NCBI GenBank assembly: GCA_031260565.1
Contig: JAISLH010000131.1
Span: 1 to 47,782 of the forward strand
Reading direction: 5' to 3'
Source: Bacteroidales bacterium
GTDB taxonomy: Bacteria; Bacteroidota; Bacteroidia; Bacteroidales; P3
Length of the DNA: 47,782 nucleotides
Shown piece by piece: positions 1 through 9,124 of the stretch. A program made the translations under genes and the position numbers. The notes below the pieces were generated by a model. The model had not been told where the DNA came from and did no database searches. It saw nothing but the letters and a program-made list of their open reading frames with translations. The stretch's first letter is position 1, and each line of letters opens with the position of its first letter.

Positions 1-223
1 AAAAAAAAAACCCCCCATTTTTATAAATATGGGGGCTTTTCGTCCCCCAAACGGGGCTTTACCGCCACCCCAACCCCCGCTTCAAGAAAACAAGGTATAA
101 TTTGATTTTGGTGAAAATGAGATTTTGGAGCATTATGACGCTTGTTGCTTTTAATATCATATTATTATACCTCACACAGGGGAGCAAAAATCTAAATTTT
201 AATGCTATTTTATTAAAATTTAT
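1..223. other. Intergenic region before ilvE
   Basis: No gene is visible. The first 70 bases are rich in C and G runs. An A10 tract is followed by a CCCCC/GGGGG hairpin at about 11-36, which read on the minus strand would be a hairpin followed by a T tract. A second small hairpin (CCCC-CAAAC-GGGG, about 45-56) follows. These could be the terminator of a gene left of the window. The rest is AT-rich with no recognisable feature. Confidence 0.4.
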
Positions 224-231
224 TACCTTTG
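224..231 (+). promoter_or_regulatory. Bacteroidota -7 promoter element of ilvE
   Basis: TACCTTTG followed by C fits the Bacteroidota housekeeping -7 consensus TAnnTTTG. It lies 41 bases before the ilvE start codon, so transcription should begin near 238. Confidence 0.7.
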
Positions 232-272
232 CACTTTCTTATAAATAACAAAACATAAAAAAATAATAAGAT

Positions 273-1286
273 ATGTCAGATATAAATTGGAAAGAGCTTC
301 CTTTCGGTTACTATAAGACCGATTATAATGTCCGTTCGTACTACCGCAACGGCAAATGGGGTGAGTTAGAAATTACTGATTCGGAAGTTATTACTATGCA
401 CATGGCAGCTACTTGTCTGCATTACGGACAAGAAGCCTTTGAGGGGCTGAAAGCCTTTCGTGGTATTGACGGCAAGATACGTTTGTTCCGTCCTTACGAA
501 AATGCAAAACGTCTTATCCGCTCGGCAAATGGGGTTATGATGGCTCCTGTACCGGAGGATATGTTTGTTAAAGCATGCGTTGAAGCGGTGAAGAGAAATG
601 AGCGTTTTGTGCCACCGGCTGGTAGTGGGGCGTCTTTGTACCTTCGTCCTTTGTTGATTGGTACTGGTGCAGAGGTGGGCGTGAAGCCTGCAGACGAGTA
701 CTTGTTTATAGTCTTTGCCGGACCTGTTGGACCTTACTTTAAGGAAGGTTTTAAGCCGGTGAAGATGCAAATAGTAGAAGATGCCGACCGTGCTGCTCCA
801 TTGGGAACAGGTACTTTGAAGGTGGGTGGTAACTATGCTGCATCTCTTGCTTCTGGACAAAGAGCTCACGATGAGGGTTTCTCAAACTGTATCTATCTTG
901 ACGCAAAAGAGAAGAAGTATATTGATGAAGCAGGAGCGGCAAACTTCTTTGCCATAAAAGATAATACTTACATCACGCCACAATCTACGTCTATCCTTCC
1001 GTCCATTACCAATATGTCGCTAAGAGAATTGGCAGAAGAAATGGGATTGAAAGTAGAGCAGCGACATATTGCTGTTGAAGAGCTTTCTGCTTTTGAAGAA
1101 GTGGCAGCTTGCGGTACTGCAGCGGTTGTTTCACCTATCTGTCAGATTGTTGATAGAGGTACGGGCAAGCAATATAACTTTGGCAGTGAGCCGGGAGTCG
1201 TTTGCACTAAACTTTATCAGACTTTGAAAGGCATTCAAGAAGGTGTAATTGAAGACAAACGCAACTGGAATTTAGTTATAGAATAA
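273..1286 (+). CDS. ilvE: Branched-chain amino acid aminotransferase
   Basis: This is a 337-residue fold-type IV PLP enzyme that transfers amino groups between glutamate and the 2-oxo acids of leucine, isoleucine and valine in the cytoplasm. The PLP-binding lysine is K183 in GTLKVGGNYA, and the conserved YLRPLLIGTG stretch is at 123-132. The length matches the long BCAT subgroup (BCAT2-like, about 340-360 residues) common in Bacteroidota. The start is the first ATG after a well-placed promoter. The gene stands alone, ending in a hairpin terminator at 1310-1343. It carries no neighbouring ilv or leu genes. Identification is firm; preference among branched-chain substrates cannot be read from the sequence. 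Confidence 0.95.
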   Translation: MSDINWKELPFGYYKTDYNVRSYYRNGKWGELEITDSEVITMHMAATCLHYGQEAFEGLKAFRGIDGKIRLFRPYENAKRLIRSANGVMMAPVPEDMFVKACVEAVKRNERFVPPAGSGASLYLRPLLIGTGAEVGVKPADEYLFIVFAGPVGPYFKEGFKPVKMQIVEDADRAAPLGTGTLKVGGNYAASLASGQRAHDEGFSNCIYLDAKEKKYIDEAGAANFFAIKDNTYITPQSTSILPSITNMSLRELAEEMGLKVEQRHIAVEELSAFEEVAACGTAAVVSPICQIVDRGTGKQYNFGSEPGVVCTKLYQTLKGIQEGVIEDKRNWNLVIE

Positions 1287-1309
1287 TTCATTTTCATGTT
1301 TATTATGAG

Positions 1310-1343
1310 GCGTTTTCTCTTAATTGAGAGGACGCTTTTTTTT
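1310..1343 (+). terminator. Rho-independent terminator after ilvE
   Basis: An imperfect GCGTTTTCTCT / GAGAGGACGC stem is followed by eight Ts, starting 23 bases after the ilvE stop codon. Confidence 0.75.
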
Positions 1344-1373
1344 GTTTTGATACCATAAGTCGTAAAAATAAAC

Positions 1374-1381
1374 TACTTTTG
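1374..1381 (+). promoter_or_regulatory. -7 promoter element of sufE
   Basis: TACTTTTG followed by C fits TAnnTTTG. The start site would be near 1388, which leaves a very short leader before the ATG at 1406. Confidence 0.6.
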
Positions 1382-1405
1382 CATTCTAAAATATGATACT
1401 TGCGT

Positions 1406-1828
1406 ATGATAATAAATGAAATACAAGACCAGATAATTGATGAATTTAATCTGTTTGAGGATTGGATGGACAAGTATAATTATCTTATAGAGTTGGGCAA
1501 CCAATGTCCTCTCATTGAAGAAAGAGACAAGACAGAAAATAACTTAATACAAGGTTGTCAATCTAGAGTTTGGGTTAGTGCAAAAGTCAATTCAGATGGC
1601 AGGATGCAGATAACAGCCGATAGTGATGCCGTTATAACAAAAGGTATTATTTCTTTGCTGCTTAAAGTCTTCAATGACCAAGAGCCACAAGATGTTTATG
1701 ACAGTAACCTGTACTTTATTGATAAAATAGGGCTTACTTCTCACCTTTCACCCACTCGTTCCAATGGTTTGCTGGCAATGGTTAAACAGATTAAACTCTA
1801 CGCTTTGGCTTTCACTATTAAGAAATAG
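1406..1828 (+). CDS. sufE: SufE-like cysteine desulfuration protein
   Basis: This is a 140-residue SufE-family protein that accepts persulfide sulfur from the cysteine desulfurase SufS and passes it to the SufBCD scaffold during Fe-S cluster assembly. The acceptor cysteine is C51 in IQGCQSRVW, the family signature. The ATG at 1406 is chosen; a TTG two codons upstream (1400) is in frame but less likely. No sufBCDS genes are adjacent; the only partner is a permease gene starting 3 bases after the stop, so the two are probably co-transcribed without an obvious functional link. Confidence 0.9.
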   Translation: MIINEIQDQIIDEFNLFEDWMDKYNYLIELGNQCPLIEERDKTENNLIQGCQSRVWVSAKVNSDGRMQITADSDAVITKGIISLLLKVFNDQEPQDVYDSNLYFIDKIGLTSHLSPTRSNGLLAMVKQIKLYALAFTIKK

Positions 1829-1831
1829 GCA

Positions 1832-2926
1832 ATGTTCCTTCGTAAAAGAAAGCAGCAGAATTACGGAAAACTTTCATCTGATACGTGGGTTAGGTTTCGC
1901 AAAAATCCTTTATCAGTGGCGAGCCTCTGTATAATTGTTTTCTTTACCCTTATTGCCATTCTTGGATACCTCATAACCTCAGACCAAACGCCTTATGCCA
2001 ATGACCAACACCTTGAAATAGCTGTTCAAAAGCCCGGTTTCAAAGTTCAAATGCTTCAGATTTATGATAAACCCGCCGAAAAGCAGAGCTTTATCAAGAC
2101 AATGCTCTTTGGAAAAAAGAATACCTGCACTTCTATCCCTATTTACAAGCATTGGACAAAGAATAATAAACTTTATGCCGAGACTTTTACAGGTGATAAT
2201 CCCAACGAAGGTGAGGTGATTAGTGTTTCAAATAAGCATTATGACATTGTAACCAAGCACTATATTCTCGGCACAGACCGCTACGGCAGGGATATGCTGT
2301 CGCAACTTATGATTGGTACGCGAGTTAGTCTTTCCATAGGACTGATAGCCGTCATTATTGCTGTCGTTATTGGAGTTACGCTTGGGGCTATTGCGGGTTA
2401 TTTCGGTGGCTGGCTTGATAAGGTTATCGTTTGGTTGATAAATGTGGTATGGTCTGTGCCTACCATTTTGCTTGTCATTGCTATTACTTTTGCTTTGGGC
2501 AAAGGCTTTTGGCAGGTCTTTATTGCCGTTGGCTTGACGATGTGGGTAGATTTGGCTCGTATGGTTCGGGGACAAGTCCTTTCTATTAAGGAAAAGGAAT
2601 TTATTGAAGCCGGTAGAGCTTTAGGATTCTCCAACTTTCGTATCATCTTTCGCCATATCCTTCCAAATGTTGTAGGAACAGCAACTGTTATAACGGCGTC
2701 TAACTTTGCCACCGCTATTCTGCAGGAAGCAGGGTTGAGTTTTCTAGGTATAGGCGTCCAACCTCCTATGCCGTCTTGGGGCACAATGATAAAGGAAAAC
2801 TACGGCTACATAATATTAGACGCTGCATATATGGCAATCATTCCGGGTATTGCAATAATGCTTCTTGTCTTTGCTTTCATTATGCTGGGCAGCGGATTGA
2901 GGCAGGCGATGAATGTAAAAGAGTAA
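1832..2926 (+). CDS. ABC transporter permease, DppC/OppC family
   Basis: This is a 364-residue inner-membrane permease of the peptide/nickel importer type. Features in order: an OppC-like N-terminal segment with the first membrane helix (about 28-50), an unusually long extracytoplasmic stretch (about 51-145), the GTDRYGRD signature (147-154), the binding-protein-dependent transport core with several helices (162-360), and the EAA loop (EAGRALG, 259-265) that docks the ATPase. Neither the paired DppB-type permease nor ATPase or binding-protein genes are in the window, so it must work with subunits encoded elsewhere. The substrate is unknown. It is followed by a hairpin terminator. Confidence 0.85.
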   Translation: MFLRKRKQQNYGKLSSDTWVRFRKNPLSVASLCIIVFFTLIAILGYLITSDQTPYANDQHLEIAVQKPGFKVQMLQIYDKPAEKQSFIKTMLFGKKNTCTSIPIYKHWTKNNKLYAETFTGDNPNEGEVISVSNKHYDIVTKHYILGTDRYGRDMLSQLMIGTRVSLSIGLIAVIIAVVIGVTLGAIAGYFGGWLDKVIVWLINVVWSVPTILLVIAITFALGKGFWQVFIAVGLTMWVDLARMVRGQVLSIKEKEFIEAGRALGFSNFRIIFRHILPNVVGTATVITASNFATAILQEAGLSFLGIGVQPPMPSWGTMIKENYGYIILDAAYMAIIPGIAIMLLVFAFIMLGSGLRQAMNVKE

Positions 2927-2967
2927 TATTCCGATACAACAAACTTTTTTTCTATTAAAATTTCGTC

Positions 2968-2990
2968 AGGATAATCTATTATCCTTTTTT
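2968..2990 (+). terminator. Terminator after the permease gene
   Basis: A short perfect stem (AGGATAAT / ATTATCCT) is followed by six Ts, 42 bases after the permease stop. Confidence 0.6.
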
Positions 2991-3030
2991 CTTGTGCCCT
3001 TTCGTCAAAACCAAACTCTGCTTCATTTTC

Positions 3031-3089
3031 CTAAAGCGGCGTTTCGTGACGCTGAAACGCCACTTTAGCGTCACGAAACGCCGCTTTAG
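3031..3089. repeat. Modular palindromic repeat, copy 1
   Basis: A perfect inverted repeat has 23-base arms (3031-3053 and 3067-3089) around a 13-base centre. It contains three copies of the word AAACGCCRCTTT in alternating orientation, joined by CGTGACGCT / AGCGTCACG. It lies between the convergent permease and barrel genes and could terminate the latter. Confidence 0.9.
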
Positions 3090-3122
3090 AAAAATAGAAC
3101 AGGACGATATTGGAAGCAATGG

Positions 3123-4328
3123 CTAAAAAGAGACTCGCAATCGCAAAAAACACCCAAATTTATTCAAAGATGAATAGGCTAACTCAAAACCCAGCAAGTC
3201 CAGAATGTTATCTACACCAAATGAAATCTCGTAATAAGGCTCATAATCAGAGAGATAAGACTTAAATGTAAGAAATTCATTGCCGTGAAACTTGCGAAAG
3301 AAATCAATATTATTAAGCATCATTCCACCAGAATTAAGACCTATTGCAGCAGAAGCAAATCTTGTGTTTGCAAAATGAGAATAGGGTATAACCAAAAAGG
3401 CATAAGAATGTGATACATAACCAATTTGGCTCTGCGGATAAAATAAACCACCACGTGAAACATCTTTTGAAATATGTCCAACATCAAGTGCTAAATCCAA
3501 ACAGCCATATCGGTAATCTGAAAAGGGAATTCGCTTTTGCCCAGACAGAGTTATGCGGCTACGATTGCTCACATCATCATCCCAAACAAAAAACTCACCA
3601 CCAAAAGAAAGGGCAATAAAATTATCAAATCGCTGATAGCGAGAGACGATAACCTGTTCCTCTGTGTTGTCTGTTCTTTCAGACCAAGTGAGTTGCAGGC
3701 TGGGGTAGATGAAGTTTGCTTTCATTGGTTCAACGCCCTCTTTCTCTTTTTCAGGCAGGTATTTCCGAATTCTGTTCCTTGAAAAGTTAGCGTCAATTCT
3801 TAGTGTAGAAGAGTTGAAAAGGACATTGGTAGAGTTGGTTATTCCATACATTTTTCGCCTTAAAAGGAAAAAATCAGCATCTGTTCCTGTTGAGTTGAGA
3901 ATATGGTCATAGGACGCAAGATAAGGGAGATAGGTGTTGTCAAAATGGGTTATGGTTGTGGTGTTTTGAATATTGCTGGCGGCAGAAAAGCGATAGGACG
4001 CACTAAAAGAGTATTTGAGGGATTTATCCTTTGTTCCCCAAGCCACCAAAGCGTTAGCCGACAGACCATTGTCAAGGTTCATTCCGCCACTTAACCGTAG
4101 CCTTGTTCGCTCTATTGGGTTGAAAGAAAGGAAATGAAAGATATTGCCAATGTAAAAAGAACCGAATTCAATATTGCCCGATTTTATGAATTTATTGAGA
4201 CGATTGGCAAGAATTATGGACTGAACCTGAGCCTCTGTTTCCTTGCTCAAAGGTTCGGATTTGATAGCCTGAGCCGATAATCCGAAAGAAAGGAAATTTA
4301 GAGCAAGGAAACAAAGTATCCGATTCAT
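3123..4328 (-). CDS. Outer-membrane beta-barrel protein, DUF5686-like
   Basis: This 401-residue protein has a signal peptide ending near the AQA at 19-21, a short N-terminal region, then a long run of alternating polar and aromatic/hydrophobic residues ending in RLRVSF, as in outer-membrane barrels. The stretch FNPIERTRLRLSGG (about 69-82) resembles the start of the barrel in DUF5686 proteins. Those usually also carry a carboxypeptidase-regulatory-like domain, which is missing here. It is the last gene of a minus-strand group after the antiterminator and sppA genes, 14 bases downstream of sppA. Its role is unknown. A CACGTGAAACA word (3452-3462) lies inside it. Confidence 0.6.
   Translation of the reverse strand: MNRILCFLALNFLSFGLSAQAIKSEPLSKETEAQVQSIILANRLNKFIKSGNIEFGSFYIGNIFHFLSFNPIERTRLRLSGGMNLDNGLSANALVAWGTKDKSLKYSFSASYRFSAASNIQNTTTITHFDNTYLPYLASYDHILNSTGTDADFFLLRRKMYGITNSTNVLFNSSTLRIDANFSRNRIRKYLPEKEKEGVEPMKANFIYPSLQLTWSERTDNTEEQVIVSRYQRFDNFIALSFGGEFFVWDDDVSNRSRITLSGQKRIPFSDYRYGCLDLALDVGHISKDVSRGGLFYPQSQIGYVSHSYAFLVIPYSHFANTRFASAAIGLNSGGMMLNNIDFFRKFHGNEFLTFKSYLSDYEPYYEISFGVDNILDLLGFELAYSSLNKFGCFLRLRVSF
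3447..3462 (+). promoter_or_regulatory. Weak parS-like word
   Basis: The right half, CACGTGAAACA, matches the ParB site TGTTNCACGTGAAACA fully; the left half does not (11/16 with T at N). It lies within a coding region, so it may be chance, but it belongs to a group of four such words. Confidence 0.25.
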
Positions 4329-4342
4329 TATTCACCGCAATA

Positions 4343-6124
4343 TCAGAAGGAAATAATATAAGGAAGCCGCTTCTGAATGCCTTGCATTTGTGATATATCG
4401 CGTAGTTGGAGCAAGAGGCTTGAAGCATTTGGAGATGTATCGCCATACAATTTCATTTCCTCGTTACCGCTCATTGCATCAATAATTTGAGTTGTTAAAT
4501 CCTTTTGTTTAGGGTAGGTAACGATACCGTAAGAAGTCAATTTAGCCTCCTTTGCCGCAATGGTAATTGCCTTATTCAAACCGCCTATTTCGTCAATAAG
4601 CCCTAAGCGTTTAGCGTCTTCCCCACTCCACACTCTACCTCTGGCAATGCTATCTACAAACTCTACTTTCAGGTTTCTGCCTTGAGCAACGCGTGAAATG
4701 AAGTTTTGATAGAAGTTCTCCACATTGCGTTGCATAACCATTCTTGCCTCTTTAGACATTGGCTTGGTAACGGACAGCATATTGGAATTGGCATGTGTTT
4801 GAACCGTATCAAAGACCACACCGAACTTATTGCGTAACAATTTGCCGAAATTAGGCACGGTGCCGAAGACTCCAATAGAACCTGTGATAGAAATAGGCGA
4901 AGCGACAATCTTGGTGGCATTTGAAGAAATTTCATAACCTGCCGAAGCCGCCACATCACCCATTGAAACGATTACAGGTTTGACTTTCTTTGCCTTAATG
5001 ACCTCATTGGTTATCAGTTCCGAAGCAATGGCGTCTCCTCCGTGAGAATTAACTCTTAAAACGATTGCTTTAACCTTTTTGTTGGCAACAGCCTTTTGGA
5101 TAGAACGGACGATAGACTCCGCACCTATTGACAAGTCATTTCCCTTGCCCTGTTTCACATCACCGAAAGCATAAACGATGGCTATATTCTCGCTGGCGGA
5201 AGAATGGATAGACTGAATGGTATTCCTATATTTAGCGTATTTGACAAATTTTATGTCGTTTGTTGATGTTTGTTTGGCTTTTAGTTGTTTTGTAATCAAG
5301 TCTTCAACATCTGTCTTAAAGATTAGTTTGTCTATTAGCTTTGCCTTAACGGCGTCTTCTGGCAAAAAGGCTTCCAGTTTGGATATTTTATCATTCAAAG
5401 TAGCCTCGTCTATCTTGCGGGATTGGGCTATATTTTTAGCGATATGACCCCATATTGAGTTAAGATAAGTCTTTATCTGCTCTCTATTTGCGTCCGACAT
5501 CTTATTTGAGATAAACATCTCTCCGGCACTCTTATAGGCATTGTTGGCAGGTCTTATTAAATCAACATCTATGTCAAACTTCGTCAGTAAGTCTTTAAGG
5601 TACATCACCTCAGCACCAAGCCCCGTAAGCATTACCATACCAGCAGGATTGAGGTAAATCTCATCGGCGACACTTGCCAAGTAATAAGCATTCTGCATAC
5701 ACATATCACTGTAAGCATAAATCTTCTTACCCGAAGTTTTAAAGTCTAATAAGGCTTCCCTCATATCATCAACCGTTGCCCAACCGCTGGTTTGCAAGAC
5801 TGATACGTCAAGCATTATGGCTTTAATATTGTTGTCGGTCTTTGCCTTTTTGATAACCTCAACAAACTCCGTTAGACCTATGGAAGGTCTCATATCCATT
5901 TCACCCGACATAATATTGAAGGCAGCGGACAAATCGCTAACTTCCCTGTCGTAAATAGGTTTGTCAAGGTTGAGCACCAAGACTGAATTATCCTCTATCT
6001 CTACTGTTTTCTTAGAAGAGGACGCAATTGAGGAGATGATTCCTATTGAAATCAAAACCAATAGCACCATGCTTATAAAGATTCCTAAGCAAGACGCAAA
6101 CGTAAATTTAAAAAACTGCTTCAT
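4343..6124 (-). CDS. sppA: Signal peptide peptidase SppA, long form
   Basis: This 593-residue membrane-anchored serine protease of family S49 breaks down cleaved signal peptides and other membrane peptides at the periplasmic face. One N-terminal helix (about 11-36) is followed by two tandem S49 domains, as in the 67-kDa E. coli type. The catalytic dyad is visible: lysine K198 in NAYKSAGE of the first domain and serine S394 in DVAASAGY of the second. The oxyanion segment VNSHGG has H where E. coli has P. It lies between an UpxY-like antiterminator gene (10-base gap) and the barrel gene (14 bases), which suggests one transcript. Confidence 0.93.
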   Translation of the reverse strand: MKQFFKFTFASCLGIFISMVLLVLISIGIISSIASSSKKTVEIEDNSVLVLNLDKPIYDREVSDLSAAFNIMSGEMDMRPSIGLTEFVEVIKKAKTDNNIKAIMLDVSVLQTSGWATVDDMREALLDFKTSGKKIYAYSDMCMQNAYYLASVADEIYLNPAGMVMLTGLGAEVMYLKDLLTKFDIDVDLIRPANNAYKSAGEMFISNKMSDANREQIKTYLNSIWGHIAKNIAQSRKIDEATLNDKISKLEAFLPEDAVKAKLIDKLIFKTDVEDLITKQLKAKQTSTNDIKFVKYAKYRNTIQSIHSSASENIAIVYAFGDVKQGKGNDLSIGAESIVRSIQKAVANKKVKAIVLRVNSHGGDAIASELITNEVIKAKKVKPVIVSMGDVAASAGYEISSNATKIVASPISITGSIGVFGTVPNFGKLLRNKFGVVFDTVQTHANSNMLSVTKPMSKEARMVMQRNVENFYQNFISRVAQGRNLKVEFVDSIARGRVWSGEDAKRLGLIDEIGGLNKAITIAAKEAKLTSYGIVTYPKQKDLTTQIIDAMSGNEEMKLYGDTSPNASSLLLQLRDISQMQGIQKRLPYIISF

Positions 6125-6133
6125 TGTGTTGTA

Positions 6134-6637
6134 TTATTTTATTGTTTCTACTAATTGAACTTCTGACTTATCTACTATTATTGACATATCCACCTGCAAG
6201 GCGTCAATGACGATGGAGAATTTTGTTTTGTTTTGTTCATGTTTTATAACGCCACAAAGCCCCGAAAACCTGCCCTCTCTTATCTTAACTCTATCCCCTA
6301 CTTTGGCATTTGCAGACTTCAATTCAAACTCTACTTCCTGTTCTAATAAAATTCTTACCGATTCAATTTGATAGTCTGGAATTGGGACAGGCTTTCCGTC
6401 AAAAAAAATAAAGCGAACGCAGCCCGGTATCTGCAAGACACCATATAGGTTTGTAGCTTCCTCTCTGACGAAAACGTAAGAAGAAAACAACGGAACTTCT
6501 ATCAATTTCTTTCTGTCTTTCCATTGCCTTAAACTTTTCTTCAACGGCAAGAAAGACTCTATACCACGTTTCTTAAACTCGGCATCAAGAACCTTTTCCT
6601 TTCTTGGTTGTGTGTATAAAGCGAACCATTGTTTCAT
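6134..6637 (-). CDS. UpxY/NusG-like transcription antiterminator
   Basis: This 167-residue protein has an N-terminal NusG domain (WFALYTQPRKEKV at 4-16, FSSYVFV near 51-57) and a C-terminal KOW motif (VGDRVKIREGRFSGLCGVI, about 112-130). It is longer and more divergent than a housekeeping NusG, and resembles the UpxY paralogues that let RNA polymerase read through capsule operons in Bacteroides. Here no polysaccharide genes follow; the next genes are sppA and an outer-membrane barrel. It probably processes its own operon or a distant one. I see no clear promoter just upstream. Confidence 0.8.
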   Translation of the reverse strand: MKQWFALYTQPRKEKVLDAEFKKRGIESFLPLKKSLRQWKDRKKLIEVPLFSSYVFVREEATNLYGVLQIPGCVRFIFFDGKPVPIPDYQIESVRILLEQEVEFELKSANAKVGDRVKIREGRFSGLCGVIKHEQNKTKFSIVIDALQVDMSIIVDKSEVQLVETIK

Positions 6638-6698
6638 TTAATCATTTATTTTCATTGCACGTTTTTTTCAACCAGCAACTTGTCTAAATTTGTCGCTC

Positions 6699-7094
6699 TT
6701 ATTCATAAATTATTTTCCAATCATTGTTTTCCATTTCATCTTTTGTAAAAACTAATTTTGCTTCATAAAGATGCTCGTTTTCAAGTGATTTATAAGAATG
6801 ATTAGAATACTTTTGTACAGTATCTATATGGAAAATTAAAAAATAAGGATTTTCGTTACGATTATTACTAAACAAATCTTCAATATGTCTGTTCATTAAA
6901 AATATCGGGTTCCCTACATCATTTGTATCAATCTTTACTGAATTATAGTCTGTTTTCCCATCTCTATCTTTGTAATACGCAACAACATATATTGTATGGT
7001 CTGTTTTATTTTTAAAAGGAATAGAACTTACAAAATCACAAGAAAAAGAAATTATACAAATAATCAATAACAAAATTCGTTTTTTCATATTCAA
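6699..7094 (-). CDS. Small predicted lipoprotein
   Basis: This 131-residue protein has a lipoprotein signal peptide with the lipobox ending in SFSC (cysteine 19), so the mature protein should be lipid-anchored. The mature part is polar and rich in N, K and Y, with no domain I recognise. Its start overlaps the hutU stop by 4 bases, which implies translational coupling to hutU. The coding sequence is more AT-rich than hutU, suggesting a later addition to this unit. Function unknown. Confidence 0.65.
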   Translation of the reverse strand: MNMKKRILLLIICIISFSCDFVSSIPFKNKTDHTIYVVAYYKDRDGKTDYNSVKIDTNDVGNPIFLMNRHIEDLFSNNRNENPYFLIFHIDTVQKYSNHSYKSLENEHLYEAKLVFTKDEMENNDWKIIYE

Positions 7095-9091
7095 TCAACT
7101 TTAATTATTTCATTTATCAATCTATCATCGGCGAAATTAGGCAACGTTACTTTCAATAAAGGATTGACTTCCATTGCACGTTTGATAGCAAAGATTGCGG
7201 GTTCGTTTCTTGCCCATGAACGGCGTGATATTCCATTATTGACATCCCAGAAAAGCATATTGCGAAGCCTTCTGTCCGCATCATCAGAGCCGTCAATCAC
7301 CATTCCAAAGCCACCATTGATTACTTCGCCCCAGCCTACTCCTCCTCCATTATGAATAGAGACCCAAGTAGCTCCTCGGAAGCTATCACCAATACAGTTT
7401 TGCACAGCCATATCAGCTGTAAATGATGAGCCGTCATAGATATTGGAAGTCTCTCTGAAAGGCGAGTCCGTGCCTGATACATCGTGATGATCTCTACCTA
7501 AAACTATTGGGGCAGAAATCTTTCCCTCCGCTATGGCTTTGTTGAAGGCTGCTGCTATCTGTGTGCGACCTTCGCAGTCGGCATAGAGAATCCGAGCTTG
7601 CGAACCGACAACTAAATGATTTGCTTTTGCTCCTTTTATCCATGTTATATTGTCTCGCATTTGTTGCTGTATTTCACAGGGAGAATGCTTTGCTATTTCT
7701 TCCAAAACCTCCATTGCAATGTGGTCTGACGTGTCTAAATCCTCCGCCTTGCCCGAAGTACAAACCCAACGGAAAGGTCCAAAGCCATAATCAAAACACA
7801 TCGGTCCCATTATATCCTGAACATAGGACGGGTAACGGAAAGTACCGTCTGCTTTCATCACATCAGCCCCTGCCCTGCTTGACTCCAACAAAAAGGCATT
7901 GCCATAATCAAAGAAATACATACCATTAGCCGTTAGTTTATTTACAGCTGCAATATGTCTTCTTAACGTCTCTTGCACCTTTTGCTTAAAGAGTTCGGGC
8001 TGTTCTGACATCATTTTATTAGACTCCTTCAAGCTAATGCCGACAGGGTAATAACCACCTGCCCAAGGGTTATGTAACGATGTCTGGTCTGACCCTATAT
8101 CTACCTTAATGTTATGCTCGGCAAGGTATTCCCACAAATCAACAACATTTCCCTGATAAGCAAAGGAGACAACCTCTTTATTTTTTTGAGCCTCCCCTAC
8201 TCTATTCATCAGTTGTTTTAAGTCAGAATAGACCTCATCAACCCAGCCTTGCTCGTGTCGTTTGTTTGTCGCTAAGGGATTGATTTCTGCCGTGATAGAA
8301 ACACACCCTGCTATGTTGGCTGCCTTTGGTTGAGCCCCTGACATACCGCCAAGACCAGCTGTAATAAATAACTTCCCTGCCAAGCCGTCATTGCCTATCT
8401 TCCGTCCTGCATTCAAAACCGTTATTGTCGTTCCATGCACTATGCCTTGCGGTCCAATATACATATAAGAGCCTGCTGTCATCTGTCCATATTGCGTAAC
8501 ACCCATAGCGTTGTAACGTTCCCAATCGTCAGGCTTAGAGTAATTAGGTATCATCATTCCATTGGTAACAACAACCCTTGGTGCGTCCTTATGGCTTGGA
8601 TAGAGACCCATCGGATGTCCAGAATACATAACAAGCGTCTGCTCATCGGTCATTTCAGACAGATATTTCATTGCCAACCTGTATTGAGCCCAGTTTTGGA
8701 AAGCAGCACCATTCCCACCATAAACAATAAGTTCGTGAGGGTGCTGAGCCACCGCAGCGTCAAGATTGTTCTGTATCATCAACATAATCGCTGCAGCCTG
8801 TTGGCACTTTGCAGGATAGTCGTTAATAGGTCGTGCGTACATATCATAATCAGGACGATAACGATACATATAGATACGCCCATACTGCTCTAATTCATCC
8901 GCAAATTCCTTTGCCAAAGCCTCGTGAAGGGCAGGCTCAAAGTACCGCAAAGCGTTTCTTACAGATAACTTCTTTTGCTCTTTGGTTAATATATCCTTAC
9001 GTTTGGGAGCATGGCTCACAGTCTTATCATACGCTTTTGCTTGGGGTAAATAACTTGGGATACCCTCTAAAATAGATTCTTTGAATGTCAT
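7091..9091 (-). CDS. hutU: Urocanate hydratase (urocanase)
   Basis: This 666-residue enzyme converts urocanate to imidazolonepropionate in histidine degradation, using tightly bound NAD+ as an electrophile. It shows YGGNGAAFQNWAQY (about 124-137), a glycine-rich nucleotide-binding region ITAGLGGMSGAQ, and the signature FDYGFGPFRWVC carrying the active-site cysteine. It belongs to the longer urocanase form (about 660-680 residues) found in Bacteroidota. A TACCTTTG promoter lies 34 bases upstream on the same strand. No hutH, hutI or formiminotransferase gene is nearby, which is unusual for a hut gene. A small lipoprotein gene overlaps its end. Confidence 0.96.
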   Translation of the reverse strand: MTFKESILEGIPSYLPQAKAYDKTVSHAPKRKDILTKEQKKLSVRNALRYFEPALHEALAKEFADELEQYGRIYMYRYRPDYDMYARPINDYPAKCQQAAAIMLMIQNNLDAAVAQHPHELIVYGGNGAAFQNWAQYRLAMKYLSEMTDEQTLVMYSGHPMGLYPSHKDAPRVVVTNGMMIPNYSKPDDWERYNAMGVTQYGQMTAGSYMYIGPQGIVHGTTITVLNAGRKIGNDGLAGKLFITAGLGGMSGAQPKAANIAGCVSITAEINPLATNKRHEQGWVDEVYSDLKQLMNRVGEAQKNKEVVSFAYQGNVVDLWEYLAEHNIKVDIGSDQTSLHNPWAGGYYPVGISLKESNKMMSEQPELFKQKVQETLRRHIAAVNKLTANGMYFFDYGNAFLLESSRAGADVMKADGTFRYPSYVQDIMGPMCFDYGFGPFRWVCTSGKAEDLDTSDHIAMEVLEEIAKHSPCEIQQQMRDNITWIKGAKANHLVVGSQARILYADCEGRTQIAAAFNKAIAEGKISAPIVLGRDHHDVSGTDSPFRETSNIYDGSSFTADMAVQNCIGDSFRGATWVSIHNGGGVGWGEVINGGFGMVIDGSDDADRRLRNMLFWDVNNGISRRSWARNEPAIFAIKRAMEVNPLLKVTLPNFADDRLINEIIKVD

Positions 9092-9124
9092 ATCTTATGT
9101 TGTTTTTATCTTAATTTGAGGGGA

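Noticed and set aside
6134-6637. Start of a capsular polysaccharide locus
   Set aside because: No glycosyltransferase, flippase or polymerase gene follows the UpxY-like gene.
8435-8893. A 152-codon plus-strand frame inside hutU
   Set aside because: It lies wholly antisense to a conserved enzyme, is His/Arg-rich and has no promoter: a shadow frame.
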